From the NCBI GenBank assembly GCA_963989245.1, contig OZ022340.1, positions 45,189,165 to 45,253,164 of the forward strand: DNA of 64,000 nucleotides, written 5' to 3'. The translations under genes and the position numbers were made by a program. The notes below the pieces were generated by a model, which saw nothing but the letters and a program-made list of their open reading frames with translations, did no database searches and was not told the origin of the DNA. The stretch is from Nansenia antarctica (taxonomy: Eukaryota > Chordata > Actinopteri > Argentiniformes > Microstomatidae). Positions 50,976-61,344 of the stretch are shown in pieces. Within the stretch, counting starts at the first letter, position 1. Each line of letters starts with the position of its first letter.

Positions 50976-53100
50976 TGCGGCTGGCGTACGCGATGACTCG
51001 TTCCTTACCCTCCTGGACCTGGGACAACACTGCCCCCAACCCCTCCAGGCTGGCATCGGTGTAGAGTCGGAAGGGTTGCGTGAAGTCAGCAAACGCCAGG
51101 ATCGGGGCCTCCAGGAGCTTCTGAGCTGGTCGAAGGCACGTTGGCAGAGTGGGGTCCAGGTGACCGGCGCAGAGGGGTGCCCAGTCGTGCCCTGCAGTAG
51201 CTGAGTCAGAGGGGCCGCGATCCGGGCGAAGCCTGGAACGAAGAGCCTGTAATACCTCACAAACCCCAGGAACGACTTCACTTGTCTGGCCGTGGTGGGG
51301 ACAGGCCAGTTGCTGACGGCGCGGGTTTTCTCAGCATCTGTCGCGACCCCCTGGCCACTCACAACGTGGCCCAGATAATGGACCTCGCGGCGGAACAGCT
51401 TGCACTTCCCCGGTTGTTTTAGAGTTTTAGGCCATGTTCGTGGAGCCGGTGAAACATTTGCTCCAGGTGATGGAGGTGGCTCTGGAAATCTGGAGAGTAT
51501 ACGATCACGTCGTCCAGGTAGATGAGCAGGTGGTCATGGACCTGCCCCCCCAGACATCACTGCATGAGCCTCTGAAAGGTGGCAGGGGCGTTGCAAAGGC
51601 CAAAGGGCATCCTCTCGAACTCATACAGCCCCAGTGGTGTGGTAAAGGCGGTCTTCTCCCTGTCCTCTGGCGCCACCTCCACCTGCCAGTACCTGCTCGC
51701 CAGGTCGAGGGTACTATACCAGGCTGCCTGCGTCAGACTGGTCAGTGACTCCTCTATCCGGGGCAGTGGATAGGCGTCCTTGTGGGTCACGGCTTTGAGC
51801 TTGCGATAGTCTACACTGAAGCGTCAGGACCCGTCCTTCTTACGCACAAGGACCACCGGAGCGGCCCATGGGCTGGAACTCTCCCGCGCCACCTTGTTAT
51901 CCACCATCCCCTGTAACAGATCTCTCAATTCAGAATAGAGGTTAGGTGGGACGGGACGGTACCTGTCTCGGCTGGGAGGTGCCGTTCCCGTAGGGATATG
52001 GTGTTGGATCACCCTGGTGCGGCCAAAGTCCTCGTCATGCGCCGCGAAGACATGGGTCCACCGGTGTAGCAGGGTGGTGAGCTGCGTCTGTTGCTCTGCT
52101 GTCAGGCCATCTCCTTGCAGCTCTAGAGCTGGGTGGTCGACCACTACAGACTCCACCACCGACCGCACGTCCACCTCCAGCACTCCTGGGGCTGCGTCTC
52201 GCAACACCAAGCGGTTAGCATTGTGGATGTCTCGTGGGGCGATCGGCCACACTGTTGCCAAAAAACACCGCTGGGGGAGCTGCACTGAGGAGAGATGGGG
52301 GTTACAAATGCGGAGGGGTACTTTCCCACCACTTACCCAGCTGATAGACCGGGCCACACGCCAGCCACGATCTCCGGTCGCCAGGCCTGTGAGGTCTTCT
52401 ACTAGCACGGGAAACCCGGACCGACCCAGATTAGGCGGTACGTCGGCCCAGACCACCAGTTCAGACTCAGGAGGCACTAGGACCTGTGCTTGCCGCCGTA
52501 GTCTAGCCACGCCACTGGCTGTGTCCCCGTGGGGGGTGCTCTGCACCTGCTGGCAGATGGTGAAGGCTTTCTCCCATGCCCTCCGCGTTGTCGGGGGCAC
52601 TGTTGACTTGAAGGCCTCCTGCCCCAGGTGTCCCCTCTGGAAGACACCCTCCCAGCACTCTGCGATGACATTCATGCCTAACAGGCCATATTCGCTGCTG
52701 ATGCACTCATCTTTCACGATCAGGACCCCCCGGCCCGGGACCTCAATCCCCCCAATATTGAAGTCCAGTACGGCGTAACCCACGAAGGGGATCTCTAGTC
52801 CATTAGCCGCTCGCAGGGTCAGCCACGGGAGCTCTCCAGCGTCCTGCAGCCCTACACCCCCAAAGTGGCGTTGGAAAAAGGACTGGCCGAACAGAGTCAC
52901 TTGAGAACCGGTGTCCAACACGCAAGGCACGGTCCCCCGTATCAAGACCTCCACCTCCGGGCAGCGGCCCACTACTGCTGGCTTTTCTAGGGCTTTGACT
53001 GTCGTGTCTGGGCCGGTCACTCGCCCTGCACTGACCGTGCGGGACAAAAATCCTGGGGGGGGGTAGGCCTAAGGGGGCAGAACCGCTGAATATGGCCCGT
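50976..53100 (-). pseudogene. Gypsy 3 protease and RT
   Basis: Protease CVLDTGSQVTLFG. RT: SSPWAAPVVLVRKKDGS, then TGA at 51821-51823 where Gypsy 1 has Trp, then DAYPLPRIEESLTSL, FGLCNAPATFQRLMQ and another TGA where Gypsy 1 has Arg. YLDDVIVYS is still readable near 51495-51525, then a frameshift, then SFLGFVRYYRLFVPGF. The two stops fit TGG-to-TGA and CGA-to-TGA decay. Confidence 0.85.
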
Positions 53101-54048
53101 CTCCCCGCAGTCCCTACAAATGGGGCGCCCCTGTACATCCCACCGATAACCCCGGGGCTCCTGGTTGTTGTGGAGCTGGCGCGGCCTCGCTGGGGGTCTG
53201 GGCAGGGTCAGTCAGCGGTCGGGTCCACCGCGGTGCCGGCTCGGTGTTCCGTTCCGGGGCTTGTAGCTGGCCGTGTAGCTCCTCTGCGATGGTTTTGCCC
53301 AGTAGCACCACTTGTTCACGCAGATCGTGCTGAAGTTCAGCCCGCAGAGAGTCTTTCAACTGCTGGAGGCTGTTCTGGGGTACGTCATCCCCTTTGGGGG
53401 GCAGCAGGGCCGGTGTTACTCGGGATTGGCAGGCTGCTACCTCCCCCATGGCCGACTGTTCTTGCCTCTTGATGGACCTCGCCTCCTTGCGGATGTCCTC
53501 GAAGGTTGGCTGGGGAGTCCGCCTCAAGTGGCGCTGGAGTTCACGCTTGATAGGCCCCTCCCGTAGTCCCTTGGCGAACTGGGAGCGCAGCCTCTTGTCT
53601 TCATCTCCGATGCGGTATGGGTCACTGGTGTGCCACTGGTGGAGACACTCCCTAAGGCGTAGAGCAAACTCCTCACCCCCCTCTTTCTCAGTCTGTCTAC
53701 AACTGAAACATTTTTCCTGGAGTGTGTCAGGTGACCTATTGTCTCGTATTTTTCTATTAGTGTTTTTATCAGTGTCTGGGCTGAATTATTTTTAGCTGAG
53801 GGTAGTAGCATAGCCTCTCTGTGTGCCTGGCCGTCAAGTGCGTTTAGTAAGAAGTCTACCCCCTGCTGCGGCTGTAACACCTGTGCCCTAAGGAACGCTT
53901 CTGCTTGTAAAAGCCACTGGCTAAACCGAATCGTCCCCTTCTCCCCACTAAACTTTGAGACAAATTGGGACCCAAAGAACCATGGCATTCCAAAACTAGG
54001 CGCCACCACATTGGCCTCTGCTGATGGCCCTTGTTCACCCTCTACCAT
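53040..54048 (-). pseudogene. Gypsy 3 gag
   Basis: ATG at 54048 (MVEGEQGPSAEANVV), capsid-like SFGMPWFFGSQFVSKFSGEK and FLLNALDGQAHREAMLL. A frameshift near 53690 is followed by REGPIKRELQRHLRRTPQ-like sequence and a CCHC knuckle CRDCGETGHIQRFC. Clearly homologous to Gypsy 1 gag. Confidence 0.82.
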
Positions 54049-55494
54049 CCCGGTTACCGTCCATGTTTGTTGTGAATGGTGGAAGTCCTGCCGACCAACG
54101 CAAGCAAGGACAGCAAGCGTGAGTAAAAACGGGCCTCTGGAGGATAACCTATAGAAAAATGTCATTCCTTGCAATCGTTACTCTAGGTTGGAGTGGGGGG
54201 GGTGCATAGCTAGCCTGCATCAACACACATGAATAAGGTTAGGGTTAGGCACTCGTGTATCAGGCGCTGGAGAGTCACAGTGGAGGGGTCCCAGTTCGGT
54301 GGCCAGTAATCCCGGTGTTCCCTAGTCCTCCCCGGTAACCCGGCCGAGTAATCTACAGTCTTAATAATGGGAGGGTGTTTGGGTAAAAGTCTGGTTCGGG
54401 ACGCCCAGGCCCACTCCAGGAGGTACTCGATCCCCCCCCACCCGGGTGACTGGATCGTTCCTTCACAGTGTCAATAATTGAAAGGCGATACTTAGTCTGT
54501 TTAGAGTCCGTGCGTCCACTCGCTGGCGCTCAGTGAGAGATAGAAATCCCCACGGAACAGGTCTGTGTAGTCCTGGAACAGGTTAGTAGTCTATAATTCA
54601 CCGGAACAATCGTTGTATCTCCACTAGTGATGTTACGCTCGACGCAGTAGTCACGACACAGCGTCGATCTTCCGACACAATGTGCGTCGATACAAATGTA
54701 TCGATGCTTGTGTCAAATTGGCAAAAACCACGTGACTACTCGAACGAAGCTTCGTACGTCACACGAGCACCTCTGACCGGTGTGTCAATCATTCCGCAGA
54801 CGAGGCAGTGGTCCAAGTTTGGTACTGCATAAAATGACCTGGAACTCACTCATATTCACTCATATTCGAGGGTTGTAGTCCGAGTGGAGACATGCGGACG
54901 CTAGACAGAATACATTTATTGACAGAGACAGAGATAGAGATAGAAATAGACAGGAGATTGGTATATATTGATAGATAGACATAGAACATACAGAGATATT
55001 CATAATTGCAACACATAGGCTAGCCAGATAAATATACATTAAAAAAACGTTGCCTGTTCATGTACACTAGTGATGGGGGAAACAAAGCTTTCGACGCAAT
55101 TGACACGTTCGACACAATTGTGTCGGAAAAAGTGTCGATCTTTCGATGCAGTCGATACAGCAACTCCATACTGCCACCTGCTGGTCAGGTCATGGTACTG
55201 CCTATACTGCCATCTGCTGGTCAGGTCGTGGTACAGCAGCTCCACAATGACATCGCTGGTCAGGTCGTGGTATGGCGGCTGTATCGACTTATTCACAAGT
55301 CAGGAAAAATACAGGCAAAATACAATAAGCCCACCGTCATCTGCGATGTCTTGTTCAATAAAGGTGCTGTGACAAACTGTGTCGATGTGTATGTGGCCAT
55401 ATATGTGGTCTTAAAAGTTGGTGTGTCTAGTAGACTATAATAAATACATATATGAATAAATAAATAAATAAATGCAACTGTTGTGTCCATTTCT

Positions 55495-55680
55495 GATATT
55501 AATAGAATAGAATTTGCCATTTAGCAAACGCTTTTAATCCAAAAGCTACTTACAGGGACATTCCCCCTGGAGTAATTGTAGTACTCAAGGGCACACTAGT
55601 GGTGGTGTTTCAGGCAGGATTTGAACTCACAACCTTCCGATCACCAGTCCAATTCACTCCACTATCCCCTTGACATGTAA
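55495..55680 (-). mobile_element. tRNA-derived SINE
   Basis: On the minus strand: GGGATAGTGGAGTGAATTGG (A-box region), GGTTGTGAGTTCAAATCC (B box), a body with CACTAGTGTGCCCTTGAG, and a LINE-like tail AGCTTTTGGATTAAAAGC and GTTTGCTAAATGGCAAA. The element sits inside arm B, so it predates the duplication. Confidence 0.8.
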
Positions 55681-56504
55681 GGATACAAATCGGAATGACA
55701 TTTCGGCATGTGTGGGACATGGCTGTTTGACAATTGGAGCAGATATAAATGGTCAACATGTCATAACAGGGTCAACAGTGTTGGGACGTGCTCGTGGAAC
55801 AGGGAAAGAGTGCAAAACAAGGCTACATTGTGGAAACTGGACAGACTTGTGCTTATGTGAACAATCAAATATTTATTGCTTGTGTACATGAACAGGCAAC
55901 GTTTTTTTATGTGTATCTATCTGGCTAGCCTATGTGTTGCAATTATGAATCTATGACTATCTCTGTATGTTCTATATCTATCTATCAATATCTACCAATC
56001 TCATGTCTATTTCTATCTCTATCTCTGTCTCTGTCAATAAATGTATTCTGTCTAGCGTCCGTATGTCTCCACTCTGACTACAACCCTCGAATATGAGTGA
56101 ATATGAGTGAATATGAGAGAGTTCAACGTCATTTTATGCAGTACCAAACTTGGAACACTGCCCCGTTTGCGGAACGACTGACACCCGCGTCAGATGTGCG
56201 TGTGTGACGTACGAATCTTTCTTCGAGTAGTCACGTGGTTTTTGCCATTTGACACAAGCATCGATACATTTGTATCGACGCACATTGCGTCGGAAGATAG
56301 ACACCGTGTCGTGACTACTGCGTCGAGCGTAACATCCCTAATGTACACAAGCAATAAATATTTGATTGTTCACATAAGCACAAGTCTGTCCAGTTCCCAC
56401 AATATAGCCTTGTTGTGCACTCTTTCCCTGTTCCACGAGCACGTCCCAACACTGTTGGCCCTGTTATGACATGTTGACCATTTATATCTGCTCCAATTAC
56501 ATGT

Positions 56505-56622
56505 CAAGGGGATAGTGGAGTGAATTGGACTGGTGATCGGAAGGTTGTGAGTTCAAATCCTGCCTGAAACAACACCACTAGTGTGCCCTTGAGTACTACA
56601 ATTACTCCAGGGCAAAAAAAAA
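56505..56622 (+). mobile_element. tRNA-derived SINE, duplicated copy
   Basis: Same SINE in the inverted B arm: GGGGATAGTGGAGTGAATTG and GAGTTCAAATCCTGCC. The tail is replaced by an A-run at 56614-56625. Confidence 0.78.
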
Positions 56623-56857
56623 AATCTATTCATATCAGAAATGGACACAACAGTTGCATTTATTTATTTATTCATGTGTATTTATTATAGTCTACTAGAC
56701 ACACCAACATTTAAGACCACATATATGGCCACATATACATCGACACAGTTTGTCACAGCACCTTTATTGAACAAGACATCACAGATGACGGTGGGCTTAT
56801 TGTATTTTGCCTCAAATTCCTGACTTGTGAATCAGTCGATACAGCCGCCATACCATG

Positions 56858-56861
<4 letters not shown>

Positions 56862-56903
<42 letters not shown>
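56862..56903. repeat. (TG)n microsatellite
   Basis: TG run ending the inverted duplication. Confidence 0.96.
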
Positions 56904-56904
<1 letters not shown>

Positions 56905-56907
<3 letters not shown>

Positions 56908-57045
56908 CTCACTGTTAAAATACATAGGGGAGAACGCGGGGCGCCGGTCAATTGCAAGTCTATGCCAGGACGAATACTTTTCGCTTACACGTGAGCTCCA
57001 ATTGGCTGTCTCTATTTCTTGGCCAGGGCGCACAAATGTGCGTCC
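56905..57045. repeat. Dispersed repeat, copy 2
   Basis: Inverted, diverged copy of 6885-7070 (CTTACACGTGAGCTCCAATT, GGCTGTCTCTATTTCTTGG). Confidence 0.5.
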
Positions 57046-57370
57046 TCCTGAATCTCCGGTTGTATTGCAGACAATGCATTATGCTGAGGACTCCCGACTT
57101 CCGGTTTTCCGGACTTCGGGCTTCCGGAGTATTTTAAATGAACATTCGTAATGTCTGTCTCTGATGTTCATGGTCAATTAAATCAGCCTATTTTGTGCAA
57201 CTAATAATGTTCCCGCTAATGGGTTAACCAAGCAGCCTCGCACCAAACGTGCAAGCACCTATCTTCGAACTATTCATAGCAATATGCGCGGGGCGAGGCG
57301 GAGGTACGGGTAAACACGGCTCATATTCTGTCATCAAAGGTAAGAGTTGGTTTTCTTTAACTCAGCTGAT
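57046..57370. other. Intergenic, no gene
   Basis: Contains CTTCCGGTTTTCCGGACTTC, a short CCGG-rich motif. Nothing else seen. Confidence 0.4.
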
Positions 57371-57845
57371 GCATTGTTGTGTTTCTGACATGGTCTGGTT
57401 GTGTTTCTGACATGGTCTGGTTGTGTTACAGACATGGTCTGGTTGTGTTTCTGACATGGTCTGGTTGTGTTTCTGACATGGTCTGGTTGTGTTTCTGACA
57501 TGGTCTGGTTGTGTTTCTGACATGGTCTGGTTGTGTTACAGACATGGTCTGGTTGTGTTACAGACATGGTCTGGTTGTGATACAGACATGGTCTGGTTGT
57601 GTTACAGACATGGTCTGGTTGTGATACAGACATGGTCTGGTTGTGTTTCTGACATGGTCTGGTTGTGATACAGACATGGTCTGGTTGTGATACAGACATG
57701 GTCTGGTTGTGTTTCTGACATGGTCTTGTTGTGTTTCTGACATGGTCTGGTTGTGTTTCTGACATGGTCTGGTTGTGTTTCTGACATGGTCTGGTTGTGT
57801 TTCTGACATGGTCTGGTTGTGTTTCTGACATGGTCTGGTTGTGAT
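57370..57845. repeat. 22-bp minisatellite
   Basis: About 21 copies of TGGTTGTGTTTCTGACATGG TC, with TTACAG and ATACAG variants. The 22-bp period is not a multiple of three and lacks stops on the minus strand, so long artefactual frames cross it. Confidence 0.97.
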
Positions 57846-58170
57846 ACATCATTGAATGTGTTGACCTGCTGTGATGTGTTGACCACCATCACTCTCCATC
57901 ATCATCCATCATGTGTCTATGAAATAGATAGTACTGTACTACTGACTGCAGCATTCATCTCTGCTCATTGATGTAGCCATGTCACACAGACACATAGTAC
58001 ACATATTCATCTGCTACCTTTATTAACCTGAGTGTAGCTGTGAGGCCTGTACTAGCCTTGTTGACTAGACTTCCTCCTTGTCTGACACTGGGTATTGGAC
58101 CGTACCGACGTCCATAGACCGGTCACTCTTCCACCTCAGTGTCTGTAGTTGACAGGGTAACTTCTCCATG
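57846..58170. other. Intergenic, no gene
   Basis: No exon or repeat boundary supported. Confidence 0.4.
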
Positions 58171-58179
58171 GCCCACATG

Positions 58180-58337
58180 GTCATTTTAAGGGTGAAAGTT
58201 GAAATTATACAATGGTTGTAACGCCAGTGCGTGTTTTATGCGCGTGCACGCGAAATATTTTTTTTAAAATTAGAAATAGGACCCCCCCGCCACACTGCTG
58301 TGCCCCACCCAAAAATTTTAGCACCAGCCGCCACTGG
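58180..58337 (-). mobile_element. hAT-type terminus (fragment)
   Basis: GTGCCCCACCC and CACCAGCCGCCACTG, the inverse of the terminus at 4083. No partner end within the window, so the left boundary is arbitrary. Confidence 0.5.
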
Positions 58338-58728
58338 GTTGTACCGAACATTTTAGCGTTAGCGTTGCATATTTCTGCTATGTAAACTACTTCCTTATGA
58401 ATAAATACGTTAGATTATACGCTATAGTGTTATATGTATTCATAATAGAGGTGTTAACGTTACTTTGGGTGTTTTGGTGTGGATTAATTTAGCTTTAACA
58501 AGCACCATGGCTTGGACGCAATGATTAACAATGATAGCTAGAAACCGTATTAACCTTATGTAGGCTAGCCTACCTCACAACCTGCTAAGCAGCTTATGTC
58601 CTACTGTGTGCATTCATGTTATGGAGCTGTCTGGAGCTGTCTAATGGGCAGCCTGGATCCTGCCAGATTTCACAGTAGCTATATATTAGTTTCCTCAATC
58701 CTGATTCTACCAGAGTGAACCGGTCTCA

Positions 58729-58926
58729 CTAATTCATCATGAATATCATCTGTGCTACATGCCAAGTCAATAACATTCCAGCTGAACCTTCTAATGTCTT
58801 AACGTCTGCCTCTGTGTGGTCTATATTTTCAGACAACCACCAATCTCTCCTCACTACACTGTCTGAGGCCCCATCTATCATAGGGGTTAGACTCCTAACC
58901 CTGTCTGCAAGTGGACTCTGAAGGTC
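58729..58926 (-). CDS. Possible orphan last exon
   Basis: Acceptor-like TTTACACAG followed by 65 codons (DLQSPLADRVRSLTP, DWWLSENIDHTEADVK, WHVAQMIFMMN) and TAG. The opposite strand is also open over the same stretch. No family recognised. It may equally be a degraded repeat. Confidence 0.25.
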   Translation of the reverse strand, partial: DLQSPLADRVRSLTPMIDGASDSVVRRDWWLSENIDHTEADVKTLEGSAGMLLTWHVAQMIFMMN

Positions 58927-58937
58927 CTGTGTAAAGG

Positions 58938-59300
58938 TGAGACATGGAGAAAGGCATGGACACACACAGGCAAACACACACACACACACACACTCTCTCT
59001 CACATGATTGCATACACAATGTTTACATTTGTAAAGCACTAATGTCTATTCCATGAAGATAAGAGTCTGAGGAGGGAATCATCATCAATGCTTCTCTCCT
59101 CTGCTTGTCTGACAGCTCCCAATAGCAGGTCATGTGGTGCAGAGGCAGGGCCTGTGAACCACCACACCTTCAGCTGGATTCAGGTGAAGAACTATGGAGG
59201 ACCAAGTCCGCCAAAATTAACAATAAATATATAGACACATAAATGAATGTATGAACAAATACACATACAAATACACACAGTATACCGCAATACATTTCTA
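58938..59300. other. Intergenic, no gene
   Basis: Short CA run at 58974-58993. Nothing else. Confidence 0.4.
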
Positions 59301-59516
59301 TATGTATTTATTCTTTTCCACATTTATTCTTTCTTTTCCACATTCATTCTTTCTTTTCCACATTGTTTTCCACATTTATTCTTTCTTTTCCACATTGTTT
59401 TCCACATTCATTCTTTCTTTTCCACATTCATTCTTTCTTTTCCACATTCATTCTTTCATTCTTTCTTTTCCACATTCATTCTTTCTTTTCCACATTCATT
59501 CTTTCTTTTCCACTTT
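59300..59516. repeat. 20-bp minisatellite
   Basis: About ten copies of CATTCATTCTTTCTTTTCCA with shortened units. Confidence 0.94.
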
Positions 59517-59808
59517 ATCAGTAATGTATGCAAATCTATGGGGGCGTATCTTGCATGTTGTCCACGCCCCTACGCATTTTCATTGGTTGATACCACGCGT
59601 GACGTATGAAAGCAGCGACACTGTTATTACCACAGACGGGTAAGAGAGTCTATAGCCCCGTTCTCTCACAGCGTCTTTCTATAATTTCCATGGAATCCCA
59701 AACTATGTCTATGACATCCCAAGCTATTCCCGTGTTGTCCCCTTTCACACATGTCGGCAATGGTCTATACTAGTCCATCAGCACTGTATGGGAGAACTTG
59801 GTGATAAC

Positions 59809-60849
<1,041 letters not shown>

Positions 60850-60857
60850 GTGATAAC

Positions 60858-61340
60858 CACAATACCAGTTGACTCAATAACGCTCCGTGCACACCGCGGA
60901 CCGTGACCCACCGTTCTGGCGCAACCTGGTGGGATGGACTTGACGTACTTCAACGTGCGATGCAGATGCAAAGCTCTACTCGTGTTGCTAGCGAAAACGT
61001 CAGATCAGATATATAAACGGGTTATTTTGATAAACTGGACACATTTTGTGAATATATATGGTTACTTTCTCGCCTGAAAACATATAAAAACTTCATAAAA
61101 TGACATATTAACACTTGTAGAGCCAAATTACAGATTTTAGCCAATGGCGGCCAAAATTGAGGATTTAAAATCTGAGGCGAGAGCTGAGGGCTTCATCACG
61201 TCTCGCGCAGTATCAACCAATGAAAATGCGCAGGGGCGTGGACAACATGCTGCATACATTACTGATAAAGCATACATTACTGATAAAGCGAAAGACAATG
61301 TTGTTTTCACCTAGCTATTCACATAGAATAGTTTGTCTTT
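60858..61340. other. Intergenic, no gene
   Basis: Contains two GCATACATTACTGATAAAG copies at 61252-61288. No exon seen. Confidence 0.4.
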
Positions 61341-61344
61341 GTCA

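Larger units (their letters stand above)
50976..54623 (-). mobile_element. Gypsy LTR retrotransposon 3, truncated
   Basis: A relative of Gypsy 1 in minus orientation. 5' LTR about 54105-54623 and primer-binding region TGCGTTGGTCGGCAGGAC. Gag, protease and RT are present; the element stops within RNase H at 50976, so RNase H, integrase and the 3' LTR are absent. Numerous stops and frameshifts. Confidence 0.87.
54629..56860. repeat. Complex inverted duplication (A-B-A'-B')
   Basis: A = about 54634-55072, starting GATGTTACGCTCGACGCAGT and ending GTGTACACTAGTGATG. It is repeated inverted at about 55886-56340. B = about 55073-55885 is repeated inverted and shortened at about 56341-56860. TAGTGATG-type ends at the joints suggest hAT-like termini. 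Arms are about 90% identical by eye. No transposase frame. Confidence 0.82.

Noticed and set aside
55495..55680. Functional tRNA gene
   Set aside because: A and B boxes are present but the cloverleaf is degenerate and a LINE-like tail follows; it is a SINE.
57334..57892. CRISPR-like array
   Set aside because: Repeats are contiguous 22-bp units without unique spacers, in a vertebrate genome.
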